Under the pieces are notes generated by a model. It did not search any database. It was not told where the DNA came from and saw only the letters and a program-made list of their open reading frames with translations. A stretch of DNA of 64,000 nucleotides from Omphiscola glabra (lineage: Eukaryota; Mollusca; Gastropoda; Lymnaeidae). Position 1 is the stretch's first letter; each line of letters begins with the position of its first letter. The stretch is from NCBI GenBank assembly GCA_964017045.1, contig OZ024808.1:24122918-24186917 (forward strand), given 5' to 3'. Shown piece by piece: positions 55,020 through 64,000 of this stretch. The position numbers and the translations under genes were made by a program.

Positions 55020-55205
55020 CTGAACCGGGCGGACCTGTTACGCTGAACCGGACGGACCCGTTACGCTAAACCGGGCGGACTGCTACTCTGAACCGGCGGA
55101 CCTGTTACGCTGAACCGGGCGGACTGCTACGCTGAACCGGGCGGACCTGCTACTCTGAACCGGGCGGACCTGTTATGCTGAACCAGGCGGACCTGTTACG
55201 CTGGA
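55020..55205. repeat. 23-base minisatellite, about 8 copies
   Basis: Unit GAACCGGGCGGACCTGTTAC plus GCT, GC-rich unlike its neighbours. Confidence 0.9.
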
Positions 55206-55410
55206 AATGGGTGATTCAAGTGCACGTGGACTAAACAAAAAATTGTCTAAAATCACTTGGGAAAAATCATTAGAGAAAATGGTTACGATACACTGTTCGG
55301 GTTCATTCTAAGACAAAAATAAATCTAATAACGGTAAAAGAGCCCGGATAATAGTAATACGGATAAAGCAAGTGTGATGATTAAAGACAAGCTTTTGATC
55401 ATATTGAAAA

Positions 55411-55707
55411 AATTGAAGGGGCCATTTCAACATCGCACCTAAGTTACATTTTAAAAAAAAAAAATGAGCTTGGGGCAGTTTCATTAAAATCTGAGGGAGA
55501 CAATCATGTTAAACCCAAGAGATAGCGTGCTGGTGACGAATTAAGCGAGTTATTCCAATTTAAAAGTAAGTTTTTCAGTGCACTCCCGAAACTAAGTCCA
55601 ATCTTTTACTAATAAACACATATTTTAAGCAAAAACAGTTTTTTGGTGTTTTTCTCAAAATGTTTCAAATGTGACTTAGGTACGATGTTGAATTGACCCC
55701 TTCAATT
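55411..55707. mobile_element. MITE-like element with long inverted ends
   Basis: About 297 bases with inverted ends of about 40 bases: AATTGAAGGGGCCATTTCAA on the left and AATTGAAGGGGTCAATTCAA read inward from the right, both followed by CATCG-ACCTAAGT-ACATTT. No coding capacity. Confidence 0.7.
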
Positions 55708-56746
55708 GATGAATTATTGCATAACGAAACCTCAAGCATATACTATCTAAAACCGAATAGGACTTAAAAACAAAAAAATAAGATACAATTACATAATTTT
55801 AACTCATATACATACAAATTCACCAGACTCTTACTGAAAAATAAATACTTTGTATGTAGTTCAAAATCAGAAAACTCATATATAGATATAATATTTATTT
55901 ACGACAACAAAAAATATCGATTCTGTACAATTAAAATCATCTTAATTTGAGAACTAATTTCTTAGTTGTACAAATGATTACGCAACTAAGGTCTATGAAA
56001 CGCCTATGTTTTAGAGAAGTATTTCCAATTTCAAAATGTCAACTGAGATAACAAAAATCGTTTTCTTTCAACAATAGCAGCTTGTCTGAATCGTGTCGAA
56101 CTTTAGCCTAAAAAGCTAAACTGTATAGGCGATGAAACAATAAATTTTTATACGTTTACTACACTCATATTGTTGACAAGATACATAGTGTCTCTGGAGA
56201 AGTGTCCGTCACTATTATCTATTGGAAAAAATATAACTTTAATGCAAAGAGCTGGGAATTGGCGGTGTATGGTCTAAACTTATCTAACCGAAAACTATTT
56301 CCAAGCGTCAACTATTACTTATCTTATTTGCTACAAGTATTGTTCCAATCAGAAAAAGAGGGCAACAGAGTTATGTAAACTACAAGGTGTTGAATTTTAA
56401 TTAAGAAATGCAGTTTTATTTAATAGAATATCGTTCATCATGGTCATTACCATAATAGAGCGAAACGTGGAAATAGTAAGCCTTGAAATAGCGCTGTCCC
56501 TGTGAAATATGCTACGTCTTTCCCGCTACGGATGGATTTCTTAACAAATAAACCTTGAAATAGCGCAGATCCCGCCATACGAGATTTCTGAGGGACAAAT
56601 TCTTGAGATTCCCTGGGAATGTTTTTTTCCCTCCGAATTACGCAATGAACTGCGAGTGACGAAGACCTTTTGCTTTCTTTATAATCTGCTACCAAGTTAT
56701 TGTGTGTTTTAAAATCATAATGCGACTGACTGCCTATTATCAGAAG
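55708..56746. other. AT-rich spacer
   Basis: No gene, repeat array or element end recognised. A minus strand 106-codon frame (56447-56767) overlaps the hAT end and looks accidental. Confidence 0.4.
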
Positions 56747-56922
56747 ACTTAATACAGCGGTTCTCAACCTTTCTAATGCCGCGACCCCTTAATGCAGTTC
56801 CTCATGTTGTGGCGACCCCCAACCATAAACTTATGTTCGTTGCTACTTCTTAACTGTAATGCTGCTTCTGTTAGGTATAGTAATGAAAATATCTGATATG
56901 CAGGATATATTTCCATGGTTAC

Positions 56923-57501
56923 TGGGTTGCTTAAGCGACCGCGTCCTCGAAGAAATTCGGGGGCGTCCACATGGGGTTTTGCCTCTTCGCGGCGTGGCGG
57001 ACTAGTAGGGGGGACTTGTCCACCCGAAGCTAAAAAACCCCGGCCAAACGCATGACTCCCAACGCAACGGGAGCTGCCACTAACATGATTACTAGTTGCT
57101 GTTAATGGGTATGAGGCTTGGGTGGCCCTCAAAAACCCATGCCGATGATTTTAACTACGCGGCCGTGAGAAAGCCGCCCCTAGGCAACCGTTTCGTCCCG
57201 CCACTACCAACGTCCCGACCGAAAGACTCCCTGGGCGGTGGGGGTTGGTAACGCAACACCAAACCACCGGAGTGGAAGCAAAGCCGTCCTGACCAACAGA
57301 GAGTTAACTGCGGACGCTTTAAACGCAGCGTCCTCGGTCGACCGGGCCTCCTCTAGGGCAAGGGGAGGTTCCCGGCGCCCTCCCGCACGGGCTGGAGTCG
57401 GGTTAAGTCCTTCAGTGCTCTGGTTTGTGTGGGGGAGCGCCGGGGGGGGGGGCATTAAGAGCTCACGCTCGACGGCCCACCGATTCCATCTCTTATGCGA
57501 C
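56923..57501. mobile_element. GC-rich insertion nested in the SPIN-like element
   Basis: 579 bases much richer in GC than the host element, flanked by the 14-base direct repeat ATTTCCATGGTTAC at 56909-56922 and 57502-57515. Host sequence continues smoothly across the gap. A 14-base duplication suits LINE- or SINE-type insertion, but no poly(A) tail, promoter boxes or coding domain was identified. Confidence 0.65.
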
Positions 57502-57629
57502 ATTTCCATGGTTACAAATTAAACATAATTCAAACATGGTGATTAATCACAAAAAACAATAGATACCGGTAATTATAAATTGTGAACTATTTATTTCTAA
57601 CAACAACTAAATGAGATTTTGTCTTGAAG

Positions 57630-57780
57630 CATGGTGTGGCATGGTGTGGCATGGTGTAGCATGGTGTGGCATGGTGTAGCATGGTGTGGCATGGTGTAGC
57701 ATGGTGTGGTATGGTGTAGCATGGTGTAGCATGGTGTAGCATGGTGTAGCATGATGAAGCATGATGTAGCATGGGTAACA
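57630..57780. repeat. 10-base minisatellite
   Basis: Unit ATGGTGTGGC or ATGGTGTAGC, about 14 copies, just after the stop of the transposase relic. Confidence 0.9.
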
Positions 57781-57789
57781 GGCTTAACA

Positions 57790-58445
57790 TAACTACAGTC
57801 AACTACATTGCTACATTTTGCGACAGTATGCGTAGAAAGCCAACGTCAGTGCGAAGGTTGAGATTGCTTCTTTTTTACCAGATGAGAAATGCTCGGGGCA
57901 GTTTTTGCAAGCGCACAACGAAGATCATATTCCACAACATATTCTACTTCTGTATTTAGACCTGATTACCATGTCATATATTCTTCTGCGGACAGTGTCG
58001 TTGGATAAAGGAAATTGTACTCAATTTCGTAACAAATTTGTCTCCGATCATAACGCAATGTCTTTGGTCGCTGGCAGCAATAAATCTTCAGCAAAGGTGT
58101 GAGGTTTCATAGCTCTGGCGATTCTGAGTGCCTCCAAATATGAAGCTTCAACGCCTGCTACGTTTTGTTTTTGGTACTTGCCACCGGTGTCAAGTCTGGC
58201 TTTCTGGAGTCCATCAGCTTTACTTCTAAAATAGTTGGTATCCTTGCCGGCAAAGCTCGGATGCTTGCTATCAAAATGGTTTTTAGTTTGTTCGCCTTCA
58301 TAGATTCGGCTGATAGAACTTCACAACAAATAACACATTGGGGTTGCTCAATACCTGTTGTAATTATTGAGGTAAAACCATACTGCAAATAATCCTCACA
58401 GTATTTTCTTTTCTTAACGTTCTTCTCTACACGATCCATTGTCAT
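57790..58445 (-). pseudogene. SPIN-like hAT transposase, internally deleted
   Basis: Minus strand: start near 58440 (MDRVEKNVKKRKY), a BED-type finger beginning with CVIC-CEV and SAESMKANKLKT, then EASYLEALRIARAMK, LSNDTVRRRIYDM, and after an abrupt jump the C-terminal YDLRCALAKTAPSISHLVKK and SH-stop. The central catalytic region (several hundred residues) is missing, and frame changes are present. The order matches ZBED5/Buster-like hAT transposases. Confidence 0.75.
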
Positions 58446-58599
58446 GGGATGGTTTGCTAAAAGATGGTATATTGAATATCTCAGTGTAAAAAATAGACAT
58501 AATGTAACATTTTGAAGAGTTTGAGAAAAGGGGATTTTAAAGTTTGAAAGTATCCAACATATTCTCAAGTAAAAATACAATTCTATAATTTGCCTCTAT

Positions 58600-60100
58600 A
58601 TAGTGATACCATTTTACTTTTAAAATATATCAGTTACTAGGTATTTTGTCACAGATTTTACAGTTTATTATCAGACTGACTCAATATTGTGACTTGTCAA
58701 CTTTTTCCACTGAAAATTGAAATTTATTAATTTAACTACATTTTATGTTTTTTAAAAGCCAATTACATCTCTTATTCATCACTTATTAAACTTAAGTGAC
58801 CTCTCTAAATAAGAAAACAAATTGTGGCCGAAATAAAAAACAATTATTTTTCAAAAAATCGTAATTTTTTTGTTTATCTGAAGCAGTGTACAAGCCACTG
58901 AGATCTTGTACAGGTGGTGTAATTTCCGTGTAATGACTCAATGATAATGTAATAAATTATATCAAGTTTATACTTTCACATTGCCATTATCATTCAGCTT
59001 ATAATAAATTATATGTGACATATAAGTAATATGACTCATTATGACCTTGAACTGGTACTGACATTTATGGAATAGGCTTATGTTATGTTATTTTGCACAT
59101 ACACATCAGTCATTAGTTCACTTTAAGACTTTGATTAATAAAATAAAAGATAATGGCCTGCATTTTCAATAATAATGAAAACATAGAGATATTTTATAAC
59201 GTGTTTAACAGCGTTTACTCAGATGGGACTAAATACAATTGTTTAAAATGATTGACAATGACTATGTTGTAAATCATTGTAATACTCTCATCACTCAATG
59301 GTCAGAATCAAAACAAGGCGTGAAGCAGTAGACGAACATACTTTTTATTTTGCGTTTTATTTTTTGCCTTTATAAGGCAATCGTCGTTCATCAGGGGCAA
59401 TTTTTAACAGAGACGAAACTTAGTACGACAGCATGTTGAGATTGGGCAAAATAGTACTGACTGAAGGAGAGGGCTACTGAAACTGATTAAATTTAATCCT
59501 AAACTTTCCTCTCAGTACACTGCTTCTAAGGATATAAAACTTGAACAGTAACTATCTTTACCCCATGTATTATGACTATCTTTACCCCATGTATTATGAC
59601 TATCTTTACCCCATGTATTATGACTATCTTTACCCCATGTATTATGACTATCTTTACCCCATGTATTATGAGTAGAAAGACTCTGCTTCCTAAAACGATA
59701 TTTACTTTTGCCTTTAAATGTTCACTTTAAATTCAGCGTAGATAACAATAGTAATAGTAGCATTTATTGTTCGGTGTAATTTCAGCATCTGACAGTTGAC
59801 CTATATTTTTTATTTATTTACGTTTTCTTTACTTGCCATTGGTTAAGCGCATCACTTGATATTAAGGGAGGTAATTTTGAGTTTTTTCTTCTACATTTTC
59901 ACTGGTCTTGTAAGATTCGTCTATTGTATGCCCTATTTATAATCCGCGATTACCCGTAAACGAGCTGATTTGTGCAGTAGTTTTCACTGTATGTTTAAGC
60001 TTTATTATGGGGTGAATAGTTCAAAGGGGGGTAACTAACAAATGAAAATTGGTGACATTTCTGATTTTTCAGCTGGACCAAATCAATCGGTTTCTAAGAA
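58600..60100. other. Non-coding part of the SPIN-like element
   Basis: AT-rich. 59550-59672 holds five copies of the 24-base unit TGACTATCTTTACCCCATGT plus ATTA. No coding motif was seen. Confidence 0.5.
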
Positions 60101-60534
60101 AATTATCATCGGAAATGTGTGTTTTCCAATGGTCCTTGGCGACCCCCGCGAAAGGGTCTCGCGACCCCTTTTGAGGGGTCGCGACCCACAGGTTGAGAAC
60201 CGCTGACTTAATATGTGGATGAGGGTTTACTATGAAAATTGTGTATTGTGAAAGGAAGACGAACGCAAGACAATCAAAATGGCAACAATGCACAAATAGC
60301 CATGCACACATTTTGTTTGGAGGTTCATTACAGATTCCTCAAAATCTGTGTGCTACATTTACATGTGTATGTAACTAAACTCAATGAAGAAGAGTAATAG
60401 AATTTCGCTTTCCTTCGTTAACTGTTCTGTGTTTGTTAAGTCTATGCACTTTCTGGTTGTTTTCTCATTACTTCTTATTTGCACATGTCTCATTCTTTAA
60501 AATTATTTTAAGCATGCTCATCCTTCTGTTCAAA

Positions 60535-60768
60535 AATGCAAATAGCACCATCACTGCAAATAGCACCATCACTGCAAATAGCACCATCACTGCAAATAGC
60601 ACCATCACTGCAAATAGTACCATCACTACAAATAGCCCCATCACTGCAAATAGCACCATCACTGCAAATAGCAGCATCATGCAAATAGCACAATCACTGC
60701 AAATAGCACCATCACTGCAAATAGCACCATCACTGCAAATAGCACTATCACTGCAAATAGCATCACTT
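60535..60768. repeat. 18-base minisatellite, about 13 copies
   Basis: Unit GCAAATAGCACCATCACT. Open frames on both strands across it are artefacts of the unit length. Confidence 0.93.
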
Positions 60769-61151
60769 TTGCCTCGGACCAGGGGCTTGCTTTTCTTTTC
60801 AAATTTCACTGTACATGAAGGGACATGTGTGTTCCGTCTTTGGGCGAGCGGGAAAAAATACATGCTTCTTGATTTAGTTCGATTGCCCTCGTTTGCTTAG
60901 AGATTAGAGAGTTGTACTTAGATTACATATTAATTGGAGCAGGTCTAACAATGGAGTAGATGTTTAAAGAAATGGATGTCGCAAAACGAAAAAATGACTT
61001 TATTTACATTTATATTTTTTGAATTTTTAAAGTGTAAACGCTGTCAAATTATGTGTGCTTGGAGAAAAATTATAATAATTGTAATTATTTTTAAATAAAA
61101 GGAATTTTTTATTGTATACATTATTATTAGTTTGTGAGAATCCCTGCATAT
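60769..61151. other. Upstream region of gene 4
   Basis: AT-rich with no recognised element; the GATA-like motif at 61152 follows. No clear TATA box. Confidence 0.4.
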
Positions 61152-61161
61152 CTGATAAGAA
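61152..61161 (+). promoter_or_regulatory. CTGATAAGAA (GATA box) upstream of gene 4
   Basis: It lies 73 bases before the gene 4 ATG. TGATAAG is a textbook GATA-factor core; the version here is the closest of the three to that consensus. Confidence 0.45.
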
Positions 61162-61224
61162 GACAATTTGAAACCGGCTCAATTGAGTCGAGAGATTTTA
61201 ACATAAGTCATTTTTTTTAACAAT

Positions 61225-61261
61225 ATGGGTCTGTTCGCGTGGATATTTGTGTTGCTGCTTG
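61225..61261 (+). CDS. Gene 4 exon 1, signal peptide
   Basis: ATG with 11 further hydrophobic codons (MGLFAWIFVLLL), one spare base, donor GTGAGT. Confidence 0.82.
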
Positions 61262-63948
61262 GTGAGTCACGATCTTTCGTATTTACACAATTTAGCATCT
61301 CTTATGTATAATAACTGTATTTGTGTTGGGGAGCAGTTTGGCCGGACAGTTTCAAACTGAGTCAATCACAATCTTGTGGACAGGAATTGAAACCTACACC
61401 AAAAGAAAACAACATCAACATAGCGGGGTGTTGGGAGTCTGAGCTTTGGATGAGAACTTATCTTAGAAGGCAAACTCTGAAATCAAACTTGTTGATAGAG
61501 TCCCGTTGGCAGTATGACATTGACACAATGAAAATTCCGACAACTCCTGCGATTCGGAACGCACCAAGAGCAAAGTGCGACACACGCACGCTGTTCATCT
61601 ACTGAATCATAGACTATTTCCGGTCGTCTTGACCAAGTTTTGCCATTTGATTAAAAGGCCAAGGAAGGGAGAGTGAGGCTGACGTATTGATCACCTCTTA
61701 CTCACTTTAAACAAAATACAGCTCAAGTCAATTACTCAAGTCAATTACGCAAGTCAATTACTCAAGTCAATTACTCAAGTCAATTACTCAAGTCAATTAC
61801 TCAAGTCAATTACTCAAGTCAATTACTCAAGTCAATTACTCAAGTCAATTACTCAAGTCAATTACTCAAGTCAATTACTCAAGTCAATTACTCATTTCAA
61901 TTACTCAAGTCAATTACTCAAATCAATAACTCAAGTCAATTACTCAAGTCAATTACTCAAGTCAATTACTCAAGTCGAACCCTTGGTCGTCATTAAAGGC
62001 AAAATTGTGAATAAATCAAGATATGATATAATTTCACAACTTTTTAGTCCCAATTTGTTCACATTCTAAAATAAAAATAGTTAAAATTGACTTCTCAGAT
62101 TGTTACTCAAACGCGAAATCAATTTTAAACTATAATTTTTCTTTTTAAATGATCACAATCCCATGTAAATTATAATTTTAATGGAGTCACCTTTCATAAA
62201 AAAATCTAAAACTTAATTATTAGCGTTATTTCAATGTAAAAATTTCGTAATGAGCTTCAGGCCAAAAACCACATTTGTTAAATTGATTTCAATACTTGTA
62301 GATGTATTATTGCCTACAAGGTTGACCTTAACATTGTTACTTCGGGAAGTGATGGACACAACACGTTTGTAGAAAAGGGGAGGGTGGGGCTGAAATATGT
62401 GTACAAATGTGGGACGGACCGAGCTACTGAAACAAACCTCAGCCGCATGGTGGCGCTGGCATGAGGGTGCTGGCATGGGGGTGCTGGCATGGGGGTGCTG
62501 GCATTTCAACTTTGAAAACAAAGTTTCTTCTCTTCATCTGTCGTTTAATTGAATTTAATTTTTTAAATGTATATATATATATAAGAGAAGCTGAAACAAA
62601 CAGTGAAGAGATACATTACGATGCCTAAAGAAATATGTTTCTAAACAGAGCAATGTTTAGCTCAGCCACATGCAGTCCTTGACCTACAAGCAGCTCCGTC
62701 GTGCTACCATTGTGACACACACGCACGTCATTTCCCAGCATGCCTCAGCGAGCCTGTCACTTGTCACCCCGATGAGGTAGGGATTAGAAACAACAATCTT
62801 AGTTAGAAAATATACTTTTCACACCAGCTTCCTCCCCACCCTAACCCGTTCCCCTCCCCCCCAAAAACTGCATAACCCCCAACTCTTTAGAGCCATTAAA
62901 CTTCTTTGACTTGTCCTGGGGACAATACAACGATACGTGTTAATGTAGGTCAGCTGACTTGTCTTGTCATTGGGGTTAAGTGCATTTGTGAACTGACTAT
63001 TCAATTATGTAAATGTCTTACACGTTCTTGTAACAAACCGGATTATGAAATCCTACTGTACTTTAAAAAGACATTTTTAAGTTGCAAATTCCTAGAACTC
63101 CGCTAACCTACTTGGCGTATTGCTGCCGTATCTACTTAATACGGTGCTATTTGCTAGACTATTCAACACTTGAATGGCTTTTAGCTACCAAAATCTATAT
63201 GGGGGTGGGGTGGGTGCTGACGTATAATGGTGGCAATTTACTCCCCCCGACCCCCACCCCCCACGGACCGCCTGTTACTCCCGACTACTTTCAACATCAA
63301 TTATATGAACAAAATCAAAAACATTTGCTCTCCGTCTACACTTGATTTTTTCAAAAAAACATATCATCATAACACTAACACACTTTATAAATCTCTATGG
63401 ACCTATGTCACTAATGCTAAACGATAATTGGCGCTAAATGTGATTCTTAAACATACCGCACGTGCTTTTGGTGCATAATATTTTCTTTAGTTTTACGGAA
63501 ATAGTCTTATTTTAAATATGATTGTATAAAGGGGATGTGACATTAGAATATTAATATTGTTCGCCATTGTTTGGTGGGGTATAACTGTTAGTGTAATAAA
63601 TCTGCAATGGAAAATGTGGCGTGACATTAGAATGTTAATATTGTTCAGGGGCGATGGCGTAATGTGGAAGGGTAGCACTAATTGCAAACAGTATACAGTG
63701 GGTTACTTCAACGAATGTGTTGCCAAGTAACTTTTAAGAAGATGCTGAGTTCATGTATTGCCGCTGCCATTGTTTTGGTGGGCAGTACGGCAAGTCGGCA
63801 AATAACTCAGTAAATGCTATGACAATTGATTATTGGAACATTAATAACGAATATTCTCACCTGCTGGTCATTTCGGTTGTTCTTACCCCAGGTGTGTTCG
63901 ATATCCTATGGAACGGGACTACCAACCATAAGGTGCCAGAAAGCTGAC
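61225..63948 (+). CDS. Gene 4: Ly6/uPAR-type secreted protein, 3' part missing
   Basis: Three exons are visible: 61225-61261, 62661-62776 and 63892-63948. They encode a signal peptide and the first two thirds of an A-type LU domain, in the same phases as genes 2 and 3. The gamma exon and everything after it lie right of the window. Relative to genes 2 and 3 the alpha exon is shorter at its N-terminal end but keeps the FPACL core. Confidence 0.84.
61722..61978. repeat. 13-base minisatellite, about 20 copies
   Basis: Unit AAGTCAATTACTC, near perfect, in the first intron of gene 4. Confidence 0.94.
62661..62776 (+). CDS. Gene 4 exon 2, alpha exon of LU domain 1 (A type)
   Basis: Acceptor AATGTTTAG was preferred over the CTCAG five bases later because only the first keeps phase. 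Donor GTAGGG, 116 nt. It reads SCYHCDTHARHFPACL and ends CHPDE. Confidence 0.84.
62777..63891. other. Gene 4 intron, unassigned
   Basis: C- and G-runs near 62855 and 63200-63262. Paired similar words GTGACATTAGAATATTAATA at 63537 and 63622 suggest a small duplication. No exon signal was found before 63892. Confidence 0.45.
63892..63948 (+). CDS. Gene 4 exon 3, beta exon of LU domain 1
   Basis: Acceptor TACCCCAG, donor GTAAGT, 19 codons, phase 0 to 0. It reads VCSISYGTGLPTIRC, matching genes 2 and 3. Confidence 0.86.
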
Positions 63949-64000
63949 GTAAGTATAGCAGTAGATAAAAGTTAAACTCACATAACTGTCTGCTGTTTTA

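Larger units (their letters stand above)
56755..60205 (-). mobile_element. SPIN-like hAT element, long copy with dead transposase
   Basis: 3451 bases with ends CAGCGGTTCTCAACC on both sides (read inward), flanked by exact 8-base ACTTAATA at 56747-56754 and 60206-60213. The left 200 bases resemble the short copy at 29727. It contains a collapsed transposase on the minus strand, a 10-base minisatellite and a nested insertion. Likeness to SPIN/URR1 is from memory and should be tested. Confidence 0.85.

Noticed and set aside
60433..60900. 155-codon + frame and 131-codon antisense frame
   Set aside because: Both pass through the 18-base minisatellite, with no domain or splice support outside it.

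Overview
The window looks like nuclear DNA of an animal, most likely a gastropod mollusc. It is AT-rich, its genes are split by GT-AG introns, nearly every long intron holds its own minisatellite, and the mobile elements are of metazoan types (hAT, I-type and CR1-like LINEs, Penelope-like, LTR, tRNA-derived SINEs). The species assignment is inference: the panpulmonate guess rests on element types and my memory that SPIN-like hAT elements are reported from a pond snail. No bacterial, organellar or viral gene was seen. The window's real content is a head-to-tail array of four + strand genes for secreted, cysteine-rich proteins built from Ly6/uPAR-type (LU, three-finger) domains. Almost none of their exons is visible as a long ORF; I assembled them from cysteine patterns, splice sites and matching intron phases. 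Gene 1 (exons 1871-23499) enters from the left and has at least three LU domains (the first cut by the window edge), a threonine-rich mucin-like linker and a C-terminal LU domain. Gene 2 (24796-36309) is complete: 7 exons, 284 residues, signal peptide, LU, linker, LU. Gene 3 (41583-53270) is complete: 10 exons, 382 residues, signal peptide, two LU domains, linker, LU. Gene 4 (61225 onward) has a signal peptide exon and two thirds of its first LU domain, then runs off the right edge. Each N-terminal LU domain is coded by three exons (called alpha, beta, gamma here); the cassette starts and ends in phase 1, so domains can be added or lost without breaking frame. The last domain is coded by two exons and ends within a few residues of the stop with no hydrophobic tail, which argues for secretion rather than a GPI anchor. 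Genes 2, 3 and 4 share a GATA-like CTGATNAGAA motif about 70-110 bases before the start codon. The rest is repeat and mobile-element DNA. Gene 1 introns hold a 2.1 kb array of a 30-base unit, a complete but dead hAT transposon with an 8-base target duplication (7443-9651), an I-type LINE lacking its reverse transcriptase (9660-11460), and a 2.7 kb array of a 27-base unit. A 180-208-base hAT-type MITE family with GGCGTAGC ends has four copies. Between genes 2 and 3 lie a CR1-like LINE tail, an LTR with a neighbouring undescribed acidic reading frame, another LINE piece and a Penelope-like tail. Introns of gene 3 hold two SINEs, one sharing its 3' tail with the CR1-like LINE, and a Penelope-like GIY-YIG fragment. 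Between genes 3 and 4 is a 3.45 kb SPIN-like hAT element with a collapsed transposase and a nested insertion. Long open frames inside minisatellites are artefacts of unit lengths divisible by three.
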